A DNA stretch of 64,000 bases from Rhizobium sp. CG5 (GCF_023701945.1 NZ_JABAEF010000018.1:62001-126000), one strand, 5' to 3'; counted from the first letter of the stretch, positions 44,474-54,247 are shown. Translations and numbers: made by a program. The notes: generated from the sequence alone by a model not told the origin.

Positions 44474-45385
44474 TCAATCCGCTGATATTCCGAGCAGTTC
44501 GGCGTCGAGCGCGTGCAGATAGGCCTCGGCGATGGCGGCGGACAGGCCGAGATCGTGCGGGCCGTAGCGGCTGGCAACGCGGATGTCGACCAGCGTGGTT
44601 TCCGCCTCCTCGCGCAGGCGGATCATGATGTCGAAGCTGAGGCCGAGCAGCAGGGTGCGGGTTTCGGCCTGGATGCGCACCGTGCCCGGCGGCTCCGTCT
44701 CCCCCGCGCTTTGCGACGGTTCTGGCAGGGGGCGCGGTAGTGGCACGGGCACCACCTGCGGCAGGCCGCCGGCCAGGCCCGGCTCGGCCTCCTCTTGCCT
44801 CTGCGGCAGGAATTCCGGCAGGGCATATTCCTTGCCGCGGCTGGTCCTGATGACAAACCCGCTGGTCTTCGCCACTTTCAAGACCGCCTCGTAGACCCGA
44901 TCCAGCGCGCCCTCGTAGCGCCGGCCGGTGAGGCCCGGATAGGCGATCAGCTGCGCTTCGCGGTCCGCCGGCGTGACCACCGCCGGGCGCGGCAGCAGGC
45001 GCTGCGGCGCGGATGGCGCGTCGATCCAGGCCGGGGCATCGATCAGGTCGGTCGAGACGTCATAGAGCAGCGGCCGCGTCATATAACGTTCCGCACCGAG
45101 CGCAACCACAGCCAGCGGCAAAGCGGCAAACAGCAAGGCCTTGACGGCGGCGACGCCGCCGAGCGCCCCGACCTGCCAGAGCCTGACGAGACCAATCAGG
45201 GCCAGCGGCACGGCAAGGGCTGCGAGCACCGCGGCAAACAGCACCAGGGCGACCGCATCCGGGGTTGCCAATTGCCCGAAGCGATGCAGCAGGAAGACCA
45301 CGACCAGCATGACCAGCGCGACGAAGCCGAGCCGTTCGGCAATGCTTGCGGCGTGGGAGACGGGACGGACATAGCGGATGGTCAT
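44474..45385 (-). CDS. DUF1499-domain membrane protein
   Basis: 303 aa. Three or four N-terminal membrane helices (about 18-100) precede a soluble C-terminal domain with the DUF1499 features: YPGLTGRRYEGALDRVYEAV, RGKEYALPEF and LVDIRVASRYGPHDLG, and an ending helix EAYLHALDAELLG. A proline-rich linker lies in the middle. The family has no known function; members often sit near membrane or lipid genes. It is monocistronic. Confidence 0.8.
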   Translation of the reverse strand: MTIRYVRPVSHAASIAERLGFVALVMLVVVFLLHRFGQLATPDAVALVLFAAVLAALAVPLALIGLVRLWQVGALGGVAAVKALLFAALPLAVVALGAERYMTRPLLYDVSTDLIDAPAWIDAPSAPQRLLPRPAVVTPADREAQLIAYPGLTGRRYEGALDRVYEAVLKVAKTSGFVIRTSRGKEYALPEFLPQRQEEAEPGLAGGLPQVVPVPLPRPLPEPSQSAGETEPPGTVRIQAETRTLLLGLSFDIMIRLREEAETTLVDIRVASRYGPHDLGLSAAIAEAYLHALDAELLGISAD

Positions 45386-45532
45386 CGGGCGGGTACCGGG
45401 GTCTGTGGCTTAAGGTCTGCAAGCGGCTTCAGGCGCCGGTTTCGATAGCCGGTCTGCGTGATCCCCTGTCTACTGCATTCTTGGCCAAACCGGAATCGAT
45501 TTCCGGCTGCGATCGCGAGCCCCCTTCCCGCT

Positions 45533-46432
45533 TTACATCTCCGGTTCGTCTTCCGGCAGGACCAGCGGCACCTGCTCGCCGTTCGGCAGGATCATCAGCG
45601 GCTCGCCCGTGGCCGGCAGCGGCGGCGCATCGGCCTGTTTCATCGGCAGGTAGAGCGAGACCATGACGATCACGCCGATGACGACAAGCCAGCTGCCGAC
45701 GATGCGCAGCGGAATGGTGAGCCAGGGCCCGCGGAACTGGCGCAGCAGGAAGGCCGGCGCCAGGATAACCCAGAGCGCTTCCGCGACGGCGCCGAAGGCA
45801 AAGCGGACAATGCCGACGCCGAGATCGTCAAGCCCGATGAACAGCGCGAAGGAAAAGCCGACCAGGCCGGCCGAAACCGTGACCGCCCGCTGCCGCCAGC
45901 GGCCCGGCAGCCAGAGCGAGGCGCCGGTCAGGATCACCGCCGAGGGCGCCACCAGAAACAGGTTGTCGCCGAGCGGGGTCAAAAGGATCAGCGCAAACAG
46001 GCTGTCGAAGAACATGAGCATGACGGCCAAGACGCCCAGAAAGGTGAGCACGATGGCGCGGAACTGCCGCATGGTCTCGGCGATGGCGGCGGCCACCGAC
46101 AGGCCGAGCATGGCCAGCACCAGATCGTAGACCGAGAGCGTGAACAGGCCGCCCAGCTCCAGAAAACCGTAGTCATGGGGAATGGCCTGGGAAAAAGCAA
46201 AAAGGACAAAGCCGAGCGCCAGAAACCCGCCCGCCGCCCTGAAGCGACGGGTGCGCACGATCACCCGCCAGTCCGGCCGGCCCGCTGGCGTCAGAGGCAC
46301 CACATCCGGCGCCACGGCGGCGGGGACGGCGGGCAACGGGATGGCGGCGGCTGTCGGCTGCGGCCTCGCCTTGGCGGTCTGGCGGGCCGGATTGCCGGTT
46401 TTTCTGGCCTTGCGGGCGGGTTTTTTGGTCAT
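45533..46432 (-). CDS. Hypothetical multi-span membrane protein beside HupE
   Basis: 299 aa. A long basic, Pro/Ala-rich N-terminus (about 1-65) is followed by six or so membrane helices and a short polar tail. Not recognised as a transporter. Its start overlaps the HupE/UreJ stop by four bases (ATGA), so the two are one operon and probably work together. A nickel or metal link is only suggested by the partner. Confidence 0.65.
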   Translation of the reverse strand: MTKKPARKARKTGNPARQTAKARPQPTAAAIPLPAVPAAVAPDVVPLTPAGRPDWRVIVRTRRFRAAGGFLALGFVLFAFSQAIPHDYGFLELGGLFTLSVYDLVLAMLGLSVAAAIAETMRQFRAIVLTFLGVLAVMLMFFDSLFALILLTPLGDNLFLVAPSAVILTGASLWLPGRWRQRAVTVSAGLVGFSFALFIGLDDLGVGIVRFAFGAVAEALWVILAPAFLLRQFRGPWLTIPLRIVGSWLVVIGVIVMVSLYLPMKQADAPPLPATGEPLMILPNGEQVPLVLPEDEPEM

Positions 46433-47055
46433 CGGATCAGGTAATAGAGGCCGCAGAGCACGATCGCCCCGCCCAGCGCCCGCGTCAGCTTGCCGTCATA
46501 AAACCGGCCGAGCACCAGGCCGAGGCCGACGCCGGCGACGTGGATCAGGCCGGTTGCGACGACAAAGCCGACGGCATAGGCGGCCGGGTCGGCGGCCAGC
46601 GGCAGTTCCTGGCCATGGGCATAACCGTGGAAGATGGCGAAGAAGGCGATGATCACCAGCGCCACCGCCTCGCCGGCTTTCCAGGCCGCGGCTATGGCGC
46701 CACCCAGCACGATGATCGACAGGGCAATGCCGAGTTCCATATAGGGAATGGGGAACATCTCGGTCATGCCGACGATGCCGCCGAGGCACATGATCATCGG
46801 GAAGGTGGCCGGCAGCGACCAGACGGCGCGGCCGCCCATCTGCGCGCCCCACAGGCCGACCGCCAGCATGGCGAGGAAATGATCGAAGCCGAGCAGCGGA
46901 TGTTCAAAGCCCGAGCCGAAACCGCCCATCGGCCCGCCGAGGATATGCGCCTCGGCCGGCGCGGCTGCGGTAAGGATCAGGAGTGCGGCGGCAAGCGCCG
47001 CACGGGCTGCTGGCCGTGGATGTGCCCTGAAGACCGGAAGAGAAAAAAACACCAT
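46429..47055 (-). CDS. HupE/UreJ-family metal transporter
   Basis: 208 aa. Signal-like start then six membrane helices. The HupE signature HPLLGFDHFLAMLAVGLW is near residue 52 and FHGYAHGQELP near 143. HupE proteins import nickel for hydrogenase or urease, but no hydrogenase or urease gene is in this window. It is first in a two-gene operon. The start 47055 has no strong ribosome site. Confidence 0.8.
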   Translation of the reverse strand: MVFFSLPVFRAHPRPAARAALAAALLILTAAAPAEAHILGGPMGGFGSGFEHPLLGFDHFLAMLAVGLWGAQMGGRAVWSLPATFPMIMCLGGIVGMTEMFPIPYMELGIALSIIVLGGAIAAAWKAGEAVALVIIAFFAIFHGYAHGQELPLAADPAAYAVGFVVATGLIHVAGVGLGLVLGRFYDGKLTRALGGAIVLCGLYYLIR

Positions 47056-47178
47056 AGCCGCGACACTTTCGCCAAATCACCTGTTGCTCACGGCTATTCC
47101 ACAAACAGGGCGATTTGTCATCATCGCGGCGCGGCGCTAAACTGCCGGCACAGTTGTTCTTCCAGGAATGAGATCACC

Positions 47179-47505
47179 ATGCAGCGCCTGATGATGCTGA
47201 GCGCGGTGACGCGCATGCCCCGCCACGAAGCGACCACCCTCGTCTTCGACACCCTGAACCGGCTCGGCGGCTGGGTGGATGACGTACACATGTATTCCAA
47301 CATCATGAACACCATCCGTTTCACCCTGCCCGGCGAGGCCCTGCCGGCGCTGGTCGCCGCCCTTGCCGACAGCCACATCGCCATCGACCAGGACGGCCTG
47401 CCGACCGCCTGCCCGCCCGACAAGGACCTCTCCGGATCGCTGCAGATCACCTTCATCCATAACGAACCGGACTTGCGCCGCGCCATCCCGGCCGTGCCCG
47501 GCTGA
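47179..47505 (+). CDS. Hypothetical protein, 108 aa
   Basis: Soluble, no signal peptide. Begins MQRLMMLSAVTRMPRHEA and continues in a small alpha/beta pattern with GWVDDVHMYSNIMNTIRFTLP. Not recognised; codon use resembles the host. It is divergent from the hupE operon (gap 123 bp). ATG 47179 has AGGA upstream. Confidence 0.55.
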   Translation: MQRLMMLSAVTRMPRHEATTLVFDTLNRLGGWVDDVHMYSNIMNTIRFTLPGEALPALVAALADSHIAIDQDGLPTACPPDKDLSGSLQITFIHNEPDLRRAIPAVPG

Positions 47506-47822
47506 TTTGGGGCCGTTCGGTTTTCCCGGCCTTTGCGATTGCGGCAGATCCTCCACCCCGGAGCTTCGCTTCGCAGAAGCCGCTCGCCTCTTTCTATAGC
47601 CGAATCGACTTGCCTGAAGTGTTGTCAGAGAATTGAGCCTGCGGGGCCAGCCACCCTGCCGATCTCCCCCGTGTGGGGAGGGTTTGGGAGGGGACTGGTT
47701 TCCTATGCGATTCCCTTGCCATGCCGCCCCTGCCCGGTTGACGCGGGACCGTTTCCGGCACAGTAGGGGCACACGAAATCTATGGGCCCGGCGCCCAGCC
47801 AACAACAACAGGACTGAACCCC
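47506..47822. other. Intergenic with repeat fragments
   Basis: 317 bp. A partial second-type palindrome (GATCTCCCCCGTGTGGGG, about 47660-47680) and a sequence resembling that at 63040-63070 lie in it. No gene is supported. Confidence 0.4.
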
Positions 47823-48053
47823 ATGAGCGAACCGACCGTGGCCGAGGCAACGACCCGCATCTATCAATCCCTGCAGGCCGACAATGCCGACCTCGACACC
47901 CATATCGCCACCCTCAAGGCAGCGCTGGCCCGCGAAGGCCAGAAAGAGGCGATCTTCGACCCGGCGAAACTGGCGCAGAACAACCGGCCGGGCCGGAAAT
48001 TGATGCAGGCGTATTTTCGCCAGCGGGGAGTGAAGGTGGTGTTTGAGGGGTGA
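47823..48053 (+). CDS. Conserved-style small protein, 76 aa
   Basis: Alpha-helical, charged, with a basic C-terminal half (NNRPGRKLMQAYFRQRGVKVVFEG). No signal. It looks like a small protein typical of Rhizobiaceae; the function is unknown. ATG 47823 has AGGA-type spacing upstream. It is followed by a 297-bp lower-GC gap and then the cassette starting at 48351. Confidence 0.55.
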   Translation: MSEPTVAEATTRIYQSLQADNADLDTHIATLKAALAREGQKEAIFDPAKLAQNNRPGRKLMQAYFRQRGVKVVFEG

Positions 48054-48350
48054 GTGGGGACATTGTGATCGAGAGATTTTCCAGCCATGCAGGGCGTTGG
48101 TGGCGGTGACGTTATCGGGCAAGCCGTCTGTGAAGCCGTTCTAACGGCGCTGCGGCCACCCATCCGTCGAGAGTTTTCCGAGCCGTCAGTTGAATGCATC
48201 GCCGGCTAACAACAAGAGTACTTCGTTGCCAGGCAGCACCGGTACGTGCGCAGTGTGAAGGCAATTTCTGCCGCAACAGCCAGCGAAATCTATTCACATA
48301 TGCAACGGAAGCGTGCATCATAGCAGTACCCTCTTGGGCGGAGCTGTGCG
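48054..48350. other. Low-GC gap before the unknown cassette
   Basis: 297 bp with no gene seen. Base composition falls toward the following cassette. It presumably carries its promoter, but no clear -35/-10 pair was found. Confidence 0.3.
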
Positions 48351-49580
48351 GTGGCAAATAGAACCTCAGTTATTCTTGGAACACTTGGATTCACTGCCGC
48401 GCTGGCGCTTGCAGCACTAAGTCAAGAACCGCAGGCAACCCAAACAAAAGGATATTATTGCCGCCATTCTGAGATGGAATTTTTCAACCGATACTTCATA
48501 AATGAAGAAACAGGCCAGGATGGCTTTTTCGTCTTTGAGATTGACTGTCTTGGCACCACGATCGACGTTCAGGGAGGAAAAATCACCGAGACTAAGCCGC
48601 CGACTTGGCGGTGGCTCGACGAGGATGGGCAATCTTGGACCGCGACGATAAAGGAAGAACAGATCTTCGGCATTGCCTACGAGAGGGCTTCGGTCATACT
48701 TGAGCTACCCTCAGGTGCCACCCAACAATTTTTCTCAACATCAAATGTGTTCTATCGAAAAGACGATCCGTCTTGCGTTTCCAGACACGGCGACGCCCCA
48801 TTTGTTACGGGGTTCATTGAAGTTGAGTTTCCCGTATCTCTTCGAAGAGAGGTGGTCGAACTTCTGATGAAAAACGGGTGGGCGGCGCAGATCTGGGACG
48901 AAACTAAGAATGAATGGGTAGTTGATAACGCGCTCATATTTGCGGATGAAAGCTGTCAGAACGGAACCTGCGCCGTTGGCGTTGATACTGGTCCAGGAAT
49001 GGAGTTTCAGGCGATGACAGAACTCCATGGTCTCGGACCTGAAGTATGCGCTAACCGGATTGGAGATGGTGCCGGAGCGCCTCCGGTCCATATAGCCGGA
49101 CTGGAGCTCCACACTCTAATTCCGGGTGGCGAGTATCACCCTGGGGGAGTGCAAAAGCAGGTTGAGGATCTGCTGGTGACAAAACTTTTTGGGCAGGGCG
49201 TCACGTCATCGGAACTTCGTCAGTTTGGACGGGGTCATAGCTATGTCACGACAGCGCTTGGCCCCGGACGCGCGCTCCAACTCAATCACGGAACAGGCTA
49301 TTGGTATAAGGCCGATATAAACATCTCAATTGGGATTAACACGCACTCAGACAATCTTGGTGAAGTTGTTGAGTTAACTGTGCTCGACATGTTTGAGATC
49401 CGTGCGCCAGAGGACCTGGAGACACTTCCTGAAGGGTTGGTTCGCGCGGGTAGACGACTAGAATACTTGGATAGCAACGGCCAACCAGGTCGCGACTTCG
49501 AGACGCTCAGTGTTTGGTCCAATCTAATTGCCAACCGGGCGGCAGAGGTGCTCGGCGGCTACGTGGAGGGCAATTTCTAA
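48351..49580 (+). CDS. Hypothetical exported protein, 409 aa, low GC
   Basis: Not recognised. GTG 48351 has GGAG eight bases upstream. The N-terminus has a hydrophobic segment (VILGTLGFTAALALAALS) acting as signal peptide or anchor. The rest is soluble, acidic, with five or so cysteines (for example GYYCRHSEMEFF, ESCQNGTCAVG) and a conserved-looking FGRGHSYVTTALGPGRALQL region. Base composition is about 50 % GC, unlike the host. The next ATG begins inside its TAA stop, so it is coupled to a membrane protein. Confidence 0.55.
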   Translation: MANRTSVILGTLGFTAALALAALSQEPQATQTKGYYCRHSEMEFFNRYFINEETGQDGFFVFEIDCLGTTIDVQGGKITETKPPTWRWLDEDGQSWTATIKEEQIFGIAYERASVILELPSGATQQFFSTSNVFYRKDDPSCVSRHGDAPFVTGFIEVEFPVSLRREVVELLMKNGWAAQIWDETKNEWVVDNALIFADESCQNGTCAVGVDTGPGMEFQAMTELHGLGPEVCANRIGDGAGAPPVHIAGLELHTLIPGGEYHPGGVQKQVEDLLVTKLFGQGVTSSELRQFGRGHSYVTTALGPGRALQLNHGTGYWYKADINISIGINTHSDNLGEVVELTVLDMFEIRAPEDLETLPEGLVRAGRRLEYLDSNGQPGRDFETLSVWSNLIANRAAEVLGGYVEGNF

Positions 49581-50041
49581 TGCGGCACGATAGTATCAAG
49601 GGAATGGTCGCGACAGTGCTTGTTGCTGGCCATATCACTGCAATCATATTAGTATTTACCCATCTCCACGCTTATCTTGCCTCGACCGCAGAAAAGCTAG
49701 AGATCGTCTTAATTCTATCGCCACTTACTGGGCTTTTCGCTCTCGCTGCGGTGAAACACGTGATGCGGAATCCCGAGATTAAAGCAGCTTCGCGGCGGGT
49801 GAGTTCGAGCTATGCAGCGATTTCAGTGGGTATACCTGTTGTCTTCGTTGGATTCGTTATCTACGCAATCGTTGCGTACCCTTTCGGGATTGCTGAAGAC
49901 CCGCAGAGCTTGAGGATGGCCCTTGCTGCAGTCGAGGTAGCTCTTGGCGCCATGCTCGGGGCTATCGTGGAATCGCTATTCGATACGAATCTAAAGGAGC
50001 TCAAAAAGGAGGTGAAGACCTCCGAACGTGAGATCTTATAG
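49580..50041 (+). CDS. Hypothetical three-helix membrane protein, low GC, partner of the exported protein
   Basis: 153 aa. Helices at about 7-27, 45-63 and 78-103 (GIPVVFVGFVIYAIVAYPFG) with a basic, cytoplasmic C-terminus (KELKKEVKTSEREIL). Not recognised. ATG 49580 overlaps the preceding TAA. Convergent with ppdK at 58 bp. The two genes look like an acquired unit. Confidence 0.55.
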   Translation: MRHDSIKGMVATVLVAGHITAIILVFTHLHAYLASTAEKLEIVLILSPLTGLFALAAVKHVMRNPEIKAASRRVSSSYAAISVGIPVVFVGFVIYAIVAYPFGIAEDPQSLRMALAAVEVALGAMLGAIVESLFDTNLKELKKEVKTSEREIL

Positions 50042-50099
50042 GACCATACATACCGCCTTGCCGACCAGCCACGGTGCGCGCTTCGGGGAAGCGGCTGCT

Positions 50100-52775
50100 T
50101 TAGATCTCCCCCCGCCCCGCCTTGATGGCCGCCTGCGCCGCCGACAGTCTTGCGATCGGTACGCGAAACGGCGAGCACGACACGTAATCCAGCCCGACAT
50201 CCTCGCAAAAATGGATCGAGGCCGGGTCGCCGCCGTGTTCGCCGCAGATGCCGAGTTTCATGTCGGGTCTTGTGCGGCGGCCGCGTTCGGCGGCGATGCG
50301 GATCAGTTCGCCGACGCCGTCGAAATCGAGCGAGATGAAGGGGTCGTGCTCGATGATGCCTTTTCTCTGGTAGGTCGGGATGAAGGCCGAGGCGTCGTCG
50401 CGGGAAATGCCAAAGGTCGTCTGGGTCAGGTCGTTGGTGCCGAAGGAGAAGAATTCGGCGGCCTCTGCGATCACATGGGCGCGAAGGGCGGCGCGCGGCA
50501 GCTCGATCATCGTGCCGACCAGATAGTCGATCTCAAGGCCGGCCTCGGTCATCACGTCGCGGGCGATGCGGTCGATCGAGGCTTTGACATAGTCGAGCTC
50601 GGAGCGCAGGCCGACCAGCGGCACCATGATTTCCGGCACGACAGGCGCGCCGGTGTCGCGGGCGGCGGTGACGGCGGCCTCGAAAATGGCGCGGGCCTGC
50701 ATTTCGGCGATTTCCGGATAGGAGATCGCCAGCCGGCAGCCGCGATGGCCGAGCATGGGGTTGAACTCGTGCAGGGCATCGACCCTTTGGCGCAGCAGCT
50801 GCGGCTCCATCTGCATGGCGGCGGCGACTTCGGCGATTTCCTCGTCGGTCTTCGGCAGGAATTCGTGCAGCGGCGGATCGAGCAGGCGGATGGTCACCGG
50901 CAGGCCGTGCATGATGGTGAACAGTTCGGTGAAATCGGAGCGCTGCATGGGGAGCAGCTTGGCGAGCGCTGCCCGCCGGCCGGCCTCGTCTTCGGCGAGA
51001 ATCATCTCGCGCATGTCCTGGATGCGCTCGCCCTCGAAGAACATATGCTCGGTGCGGCAAAGGCCGATGCCTTCGGCGCCGAACGAGCGCGCGGCGCGGG
51101 CATCGGCGGGCGTATCGGCATTGGTGCGCACGGTCATGCGGCGGGCCTTGTCGGCCCAGACCATCAATTGCGCGAAATCGCCCGACAGTTCCGGCTGCAG
51201 CATCGGCACGGCACCGCGCAACACCTGGCCGGACGAGCCGTCGATGGTGATGATGTCGCCCTTCTTCAGGCTGACGCCCATACCGAGCAGCAGCTCGTTG
51301 CGGAGATCCACCCGCATGGTGCCGGCGCCGGAGACGCAGGGGATGCCCATGCCACGGGCGACCACCGCCGCATGGCTGGTCATGCCGCCGCGGGTGGTCA
51401 AAATGCCTTCGGCGGCATGCATGCCGTGAATGTCTTCCGGGCTGGTCTCAACCCGCACCAGGATGACCTTGCGGCCCTCTTCTTCGGCAATGACGGCCTC
51501 TTCCGAGGTGAAGACGATTTCGCCGGTCGCCGCCCCCGGCGAGGCCGGCAGGCCGGAGCCGATGATGTCGCGGGTGACGCGCGGGTCGATGGTCGGGTGC
51601 AGCAGCTGGTCGAGCGAGGAGGGCTCGATGCGGGTGACCGCCTCATGTTCGGTGATCAGCCCTTCGGCGACCATGTCGACGGCGATCTTCATCGCCGCCT
51701 TGGTGGTGCGCTTGCCGGAACGGGCCTGCAGCATCCACAGCCGGCCGCGCTCGATGGTGAATTCCAGATCCTGCATGTCGCGGTAATGGGCCTCCAGCCG
51801 GTCACAGATGCGGCCGAACTCGGCAAAGGCGTCGGGCATGACCTTTTGCAGCGACGGCTTGTCGGAGCCGCTTTCGAGCCGTGCGGCCTCGGTGATCGAT
51901 TGCGGCGTGCGGATGCCGGCGACCACGTCCTCGCCCTGCGCATTGACCAGGAATTCGCCGTAGAGCGCCTTTTCGCCGGTCGAGGGATTGCGGGTGAAGG
52001 CGACGCCGGTCGCCGATGTCGAGCCGAGATTGCCGAATACCATGGCCTGGACGGTGACCGCCGTGCCCCATTCGGCGGGAATGGCATGCAGGTGGCGATA
52101 GGTGACGGCGCGCGGGTTCATCCAGCTGGCAAAGACCGCGCCGATCGCCCCCCAGAGCTGCACGAAGGGATCCTGCGGAAAGGCTTCGCCCAGCTCCGCC
52201 TCGATCATCTCCTTGTAGAGTTCCGTGACATGCTGCCATTCGCCGGCGGTCATTTCGGTGTCGAGCTCGTGGCCGCAGCGGGCCTTTTCGTCCTCGAGGA
52301 TTTCCTCGAACATTTCGTGGTCGAGGCCCATGACGACATCGCCATACATCTGGATGAAGCGGCGATAACTGTCCCAAGCAAAGCGCGCATCGCCGGAGGT
52401 GTGGCCCAGCGCCTGCACGGTTTTGTCGTTGAGGCCGAGGTTCAGCACCGTGTCCATCATGCCGGGCATCGAGGTGCGGGCGCCGGAGCGCACCGAGAGC
52501 AGCAGCGGATTTTCCTGATCGCCGAAGGCGCGGCCGGCAATGGCCTCGATGCCCTTCAGGCCGTCCAGCACCTGCGCCTTCATGTCTTCCGACAGGCTGC
52601 GGCCATTGTCATAATAAAAGCTGCAGGCATCGGTGACGATGGTCAGCCCCGGCGGCACCGGCAGGCCAAGGCTTGCCATCTCCGCCAGATTGGCGCCCTT
52701 GCCGCCCAGATGCTCGCGATCGCCCGCACGCCCTTCGGCTTTGCCGTCGCCGAACGTGTAGACCCACTTCGTCAT
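50100..52775 (-). CDS. ppdK: Pyruvate, phosphate dikinase
   Basis: 891 aa. Interconverts ATP, phosphate and pyruvate with AMP, pyrophosphate and phosphoenolpyruvate. The N-terminal ATP-binding domain has LGGKGANLAEMASLGLPVPPG; the swinging-His domain has GGMTSHAAVVARGMG; the C-terminal PEP domain has LGICGEHGGDP with the acid/base Cys. The length is standard for rhizobial PpdK. A longer GTG-type frame starts at 52793; ATG 52775 has GGAG upstream. It is monocistronic; a CGCTTC/GAAGCG hairpin lies just after the stop (50079-50093). Confidence 0.97.
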   Translation of the reverse strand: MTKWVYTFGDGKAEGRAGDREHLGGKGANLAEMASLGLPVPPGLTIVTDACSFYYDNGRSLSEDMKAQVLDGLKGIEAIAGRAFGDQENPLLLSVRSGARTSMPGMMDTVLNLGLNDKTVQALGHTSGDARFAWDSYRRFIQMYGDVVMGLDHEMFEEILEDEKARCGHELDTEMTAGEWQHVTELYKEMIEAELGEAFPQDPFVQLWGAIGAVFASWMNPRAVTYRHLHAIPAEWGTAVTVQAMVFGNLGSTSATGVAFTRNPSTGEKALYGEFLVNAQGEDVVAGIRTPQSITEAARLESGSDKPSLQKVMPDAFAEFGRICDRLEAHYRDMQDLEFTIERGRLWMLQARSGKRTTKAAMKIAVDMVAEGLITEHEAVTRIEPSSLDQLLHPTIDPRVTRDIIGSGLPASPGAATGEIVFTSEEAVIAEEEGRKVILVRVETSPEDIHGMHAAEGILTTRGGMTSHAAVVARGMGIPCVSGAGTMRVDLRNELLLGMGVSLKKGDIITIDGSSGQVLRGAVPMLQPELSGDFAQLMVWADKARRMTVRTNADTPADARAARSFGAEGIGLCRTEHMFFEGERIQDMREMILAEDEAGRRAALAKLLPMQRSDFTELFTIMHGLPVTIRLLDPPLHEFLPKTDEEIAEVAAAMQMEPQLLRQRVDALHEFNPMLGHRGCRLAISYPEIAEMQARAIFEAAVTAARDTGAPVVPEIMVPLVGLRSELDYVKASIDRIARDVMTEAGLEIDYLVGTMIELPRAALRAHVIAEAAEFFSFGTNDLTQTTFGISRDDASAFIPTYQRKGIIEHDPFISLDFDGVGELIRIAAERGRRTRPDMKLGICGEHGGDPASIHFCEDVGLDYVSCSPFRVPIARLSAAQAAIKAGRGEI

Positions 52776-52913
52776 GCCCTTTTCTCCACCCAATCAGGCC
52801 TTTGCACTAGGATTACTGCAATTGTGACGGATTGGAAACGTTCACCGACAAAGTTTATGCTGCATTGCATCATAATTGCGGCGAAGGGTTAAAAAGGCGG
52901 GGGAAAGCATCCG

Positions 52914-53843
52914 TCAGCCAGGATCACGGCTGGCACGCGCAGGGACATGACCACTGGACGGCAGGCGCGCATTGTCCCGCAGCCATTCCAGAAAGATGCG
53001 GGCATTTCTAGACAGCCGGCCCTCGCGCGTTTCGTGGGGGCGGACGTAGAAGCCGTCGCGAAAGGTCAGGAAACCGGCCGGCGCGACCAGGGCGCCCGAG
53101 GCAAGCTCGTCCTCCACCAGGAAGCGCGGTGCGATGGCAGCGCCCATGCCCATGCGGGCCGCCTCGAAGACCAGATAGGAATGGTCATAGCTGGTCACCC
53201 GGTCGGCGCGGAAACGGTGGCCGGAGAGGCGCTGCCAATTGTCCCAGACGATTTCGGCGCCGCGCCGGTCGATGCGGGTCGCGCAGTCCAGCGTGGCGCC
53301 ATCCCAGCTGTGGCGGTGGGCTGGGCCGAGAACCGGGCCGATTTCCACGTCGCCCAGCGGCACGGCAAAAGGATCGTCTTGCATTGGCGACAGCAGGCGG
53401 TCCCAGGACATCAGCAGATCGGGCGGCGGATCCAGTTCGCGGCTGCCCATCGGGCCGGCGAGGCGAATGACGATGTCGATCTCGGGCCAGTCGACATTGA
53501 AGCGCGACACGGTCGGAATAAACCAGACGCGGGCGAAGGTGGCGCTGACGGCGATCGAGACAGGGGCGTCGCTGCTGGGACGCTTGAGCGCGCCATAGCC
53601 GCTGCGCAGATCGTCGAAGGATCGGATCACCGTCCGGGCGAAGCTCTTGCCATCGGCCGTCAGCTCCAGCCCGGTGCCCTGTTTGCGAAACAGTTCGACG
53701 CCGGCGTGGTCCTGCAGGTGATGCAGCTGCTTGCTGACGGCGCTGTGGGTGCGCCCGAGCAGGCGGGCGGCCGCCGTCACCGAACCGGTTCGGTAGAGCG
53801 CGTCAAAGGCAATCAGCGAGGCGAGCGGCGGCAGCTGTTCCAT
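52914..53843 (-). CDS. LysR-family transcriptional regulator (GcvA-like)
   Basis: 309 aa. An N-terminal winged helix (SLIAFDALYRTGSVTAAARLL, HSAVSKQLHHLQ) and a LysR substrate domain. The pattern fits the GcvA-like clade. It is divergent from the DUF1127 gene (107-bp gap), the usual LysR arrangement, so DUF1127 is a candidate target. The inducer is unknown. Confidence 0.85.
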   Translation of the reverse strand: MEQLPPLASLIAFDALYRTGSVTAAARLLGRTHSAVSKQLHHLQDHAGVELFRKQGTGLELTADGKSFARTVIRSFDDLRSGYGALKRPSSDAPVSIAVSATFARVWFIPTVSRFNVDWPEIDIVIRLAGPMGSRELDPPPDLLMSWDRLLSPMQDDPFAVPLGDVEIGPVLGPAHRHSWDGATLDCATRIDRRGAEIVWDNWQRLSGHRFRADRVTSYDHSYLVFEAARMGMGAAIAPRFLVEDELASGALVAPAGFLTFRDGFYVRPHETREGRLSRNARIFLEWLRDNARLPSSGHVPARASRDPG

Positions 53844-53950
53844 GGATCGACCCTATGTCACTTTTATTCACAGGTTCCGTTCTTATTATTCAATTTTTTC
53901 TTTCAGCAATAGGCGTAATCTTCCAACATCTCAAGTCAGGAGAAACGCCC

Positions 53951-54208
53951 ATGACCGTCCGCCTTCGCACCGACAGCCGGATCCTCGGCACGGCAGACCT
54001 CAAGGCCCGGCTGCATGTCAGCAGACATCCAAAACCCACCCCGCTGGCGCGGCTGGTGGCCATGCTTGGGCTCTGCTGGCGGCGCCACCGCGAGCGCCAG
54101 CGCATGCAGCGCGATCTGCCTGGTTTCACCGACGAGATGCTGAGAGATTTCGGACTGACCCGGGCGCAGGCGGAAGAGCAGGCAAGCCGGCCGTTCTGGC
54201 GGGCGTGA
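53951..54208 (+). CDS. DUF1127 small protein
   Basis: 85 aa. The C-terminal DUF1127 block DEMLRDFGLTRAQAEEQASR is unmistakable; the N-terminal half is basic (LCWRRHRERQRMQRDLPGF). Such small Arg-rich proteins in rhizobia bind RNA or take part in phosphate and stress adaptation. ATG 53951 has AGGAG nine bases upstream. It sits divergent from LysR. Confidence 0.9.
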   Translation: MTVRLRTDSRILGTADLKARLHVSRHPKPTPLARLVAMLGLCWRRHRERQRMQRDLPGFTDEMLRDFGLTRAQAEEQASRPFWRA

Positions 54209-54247
54209 GTTTTGGCGCGCAGGCGAAAGGCGGCGGCACTGAAGCGC

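Noticed and set aside
50079..50093. Hairpin after ppdK as a rho-independent terminator
   Set aside because: Six-bp stem without a T run on either strand.
50028..52892. 954-codon plus-strand frame over ppdK
   Set aside because: Antisense shadow of a fully conserved enzyme; no ribosome site and biased residue composition.
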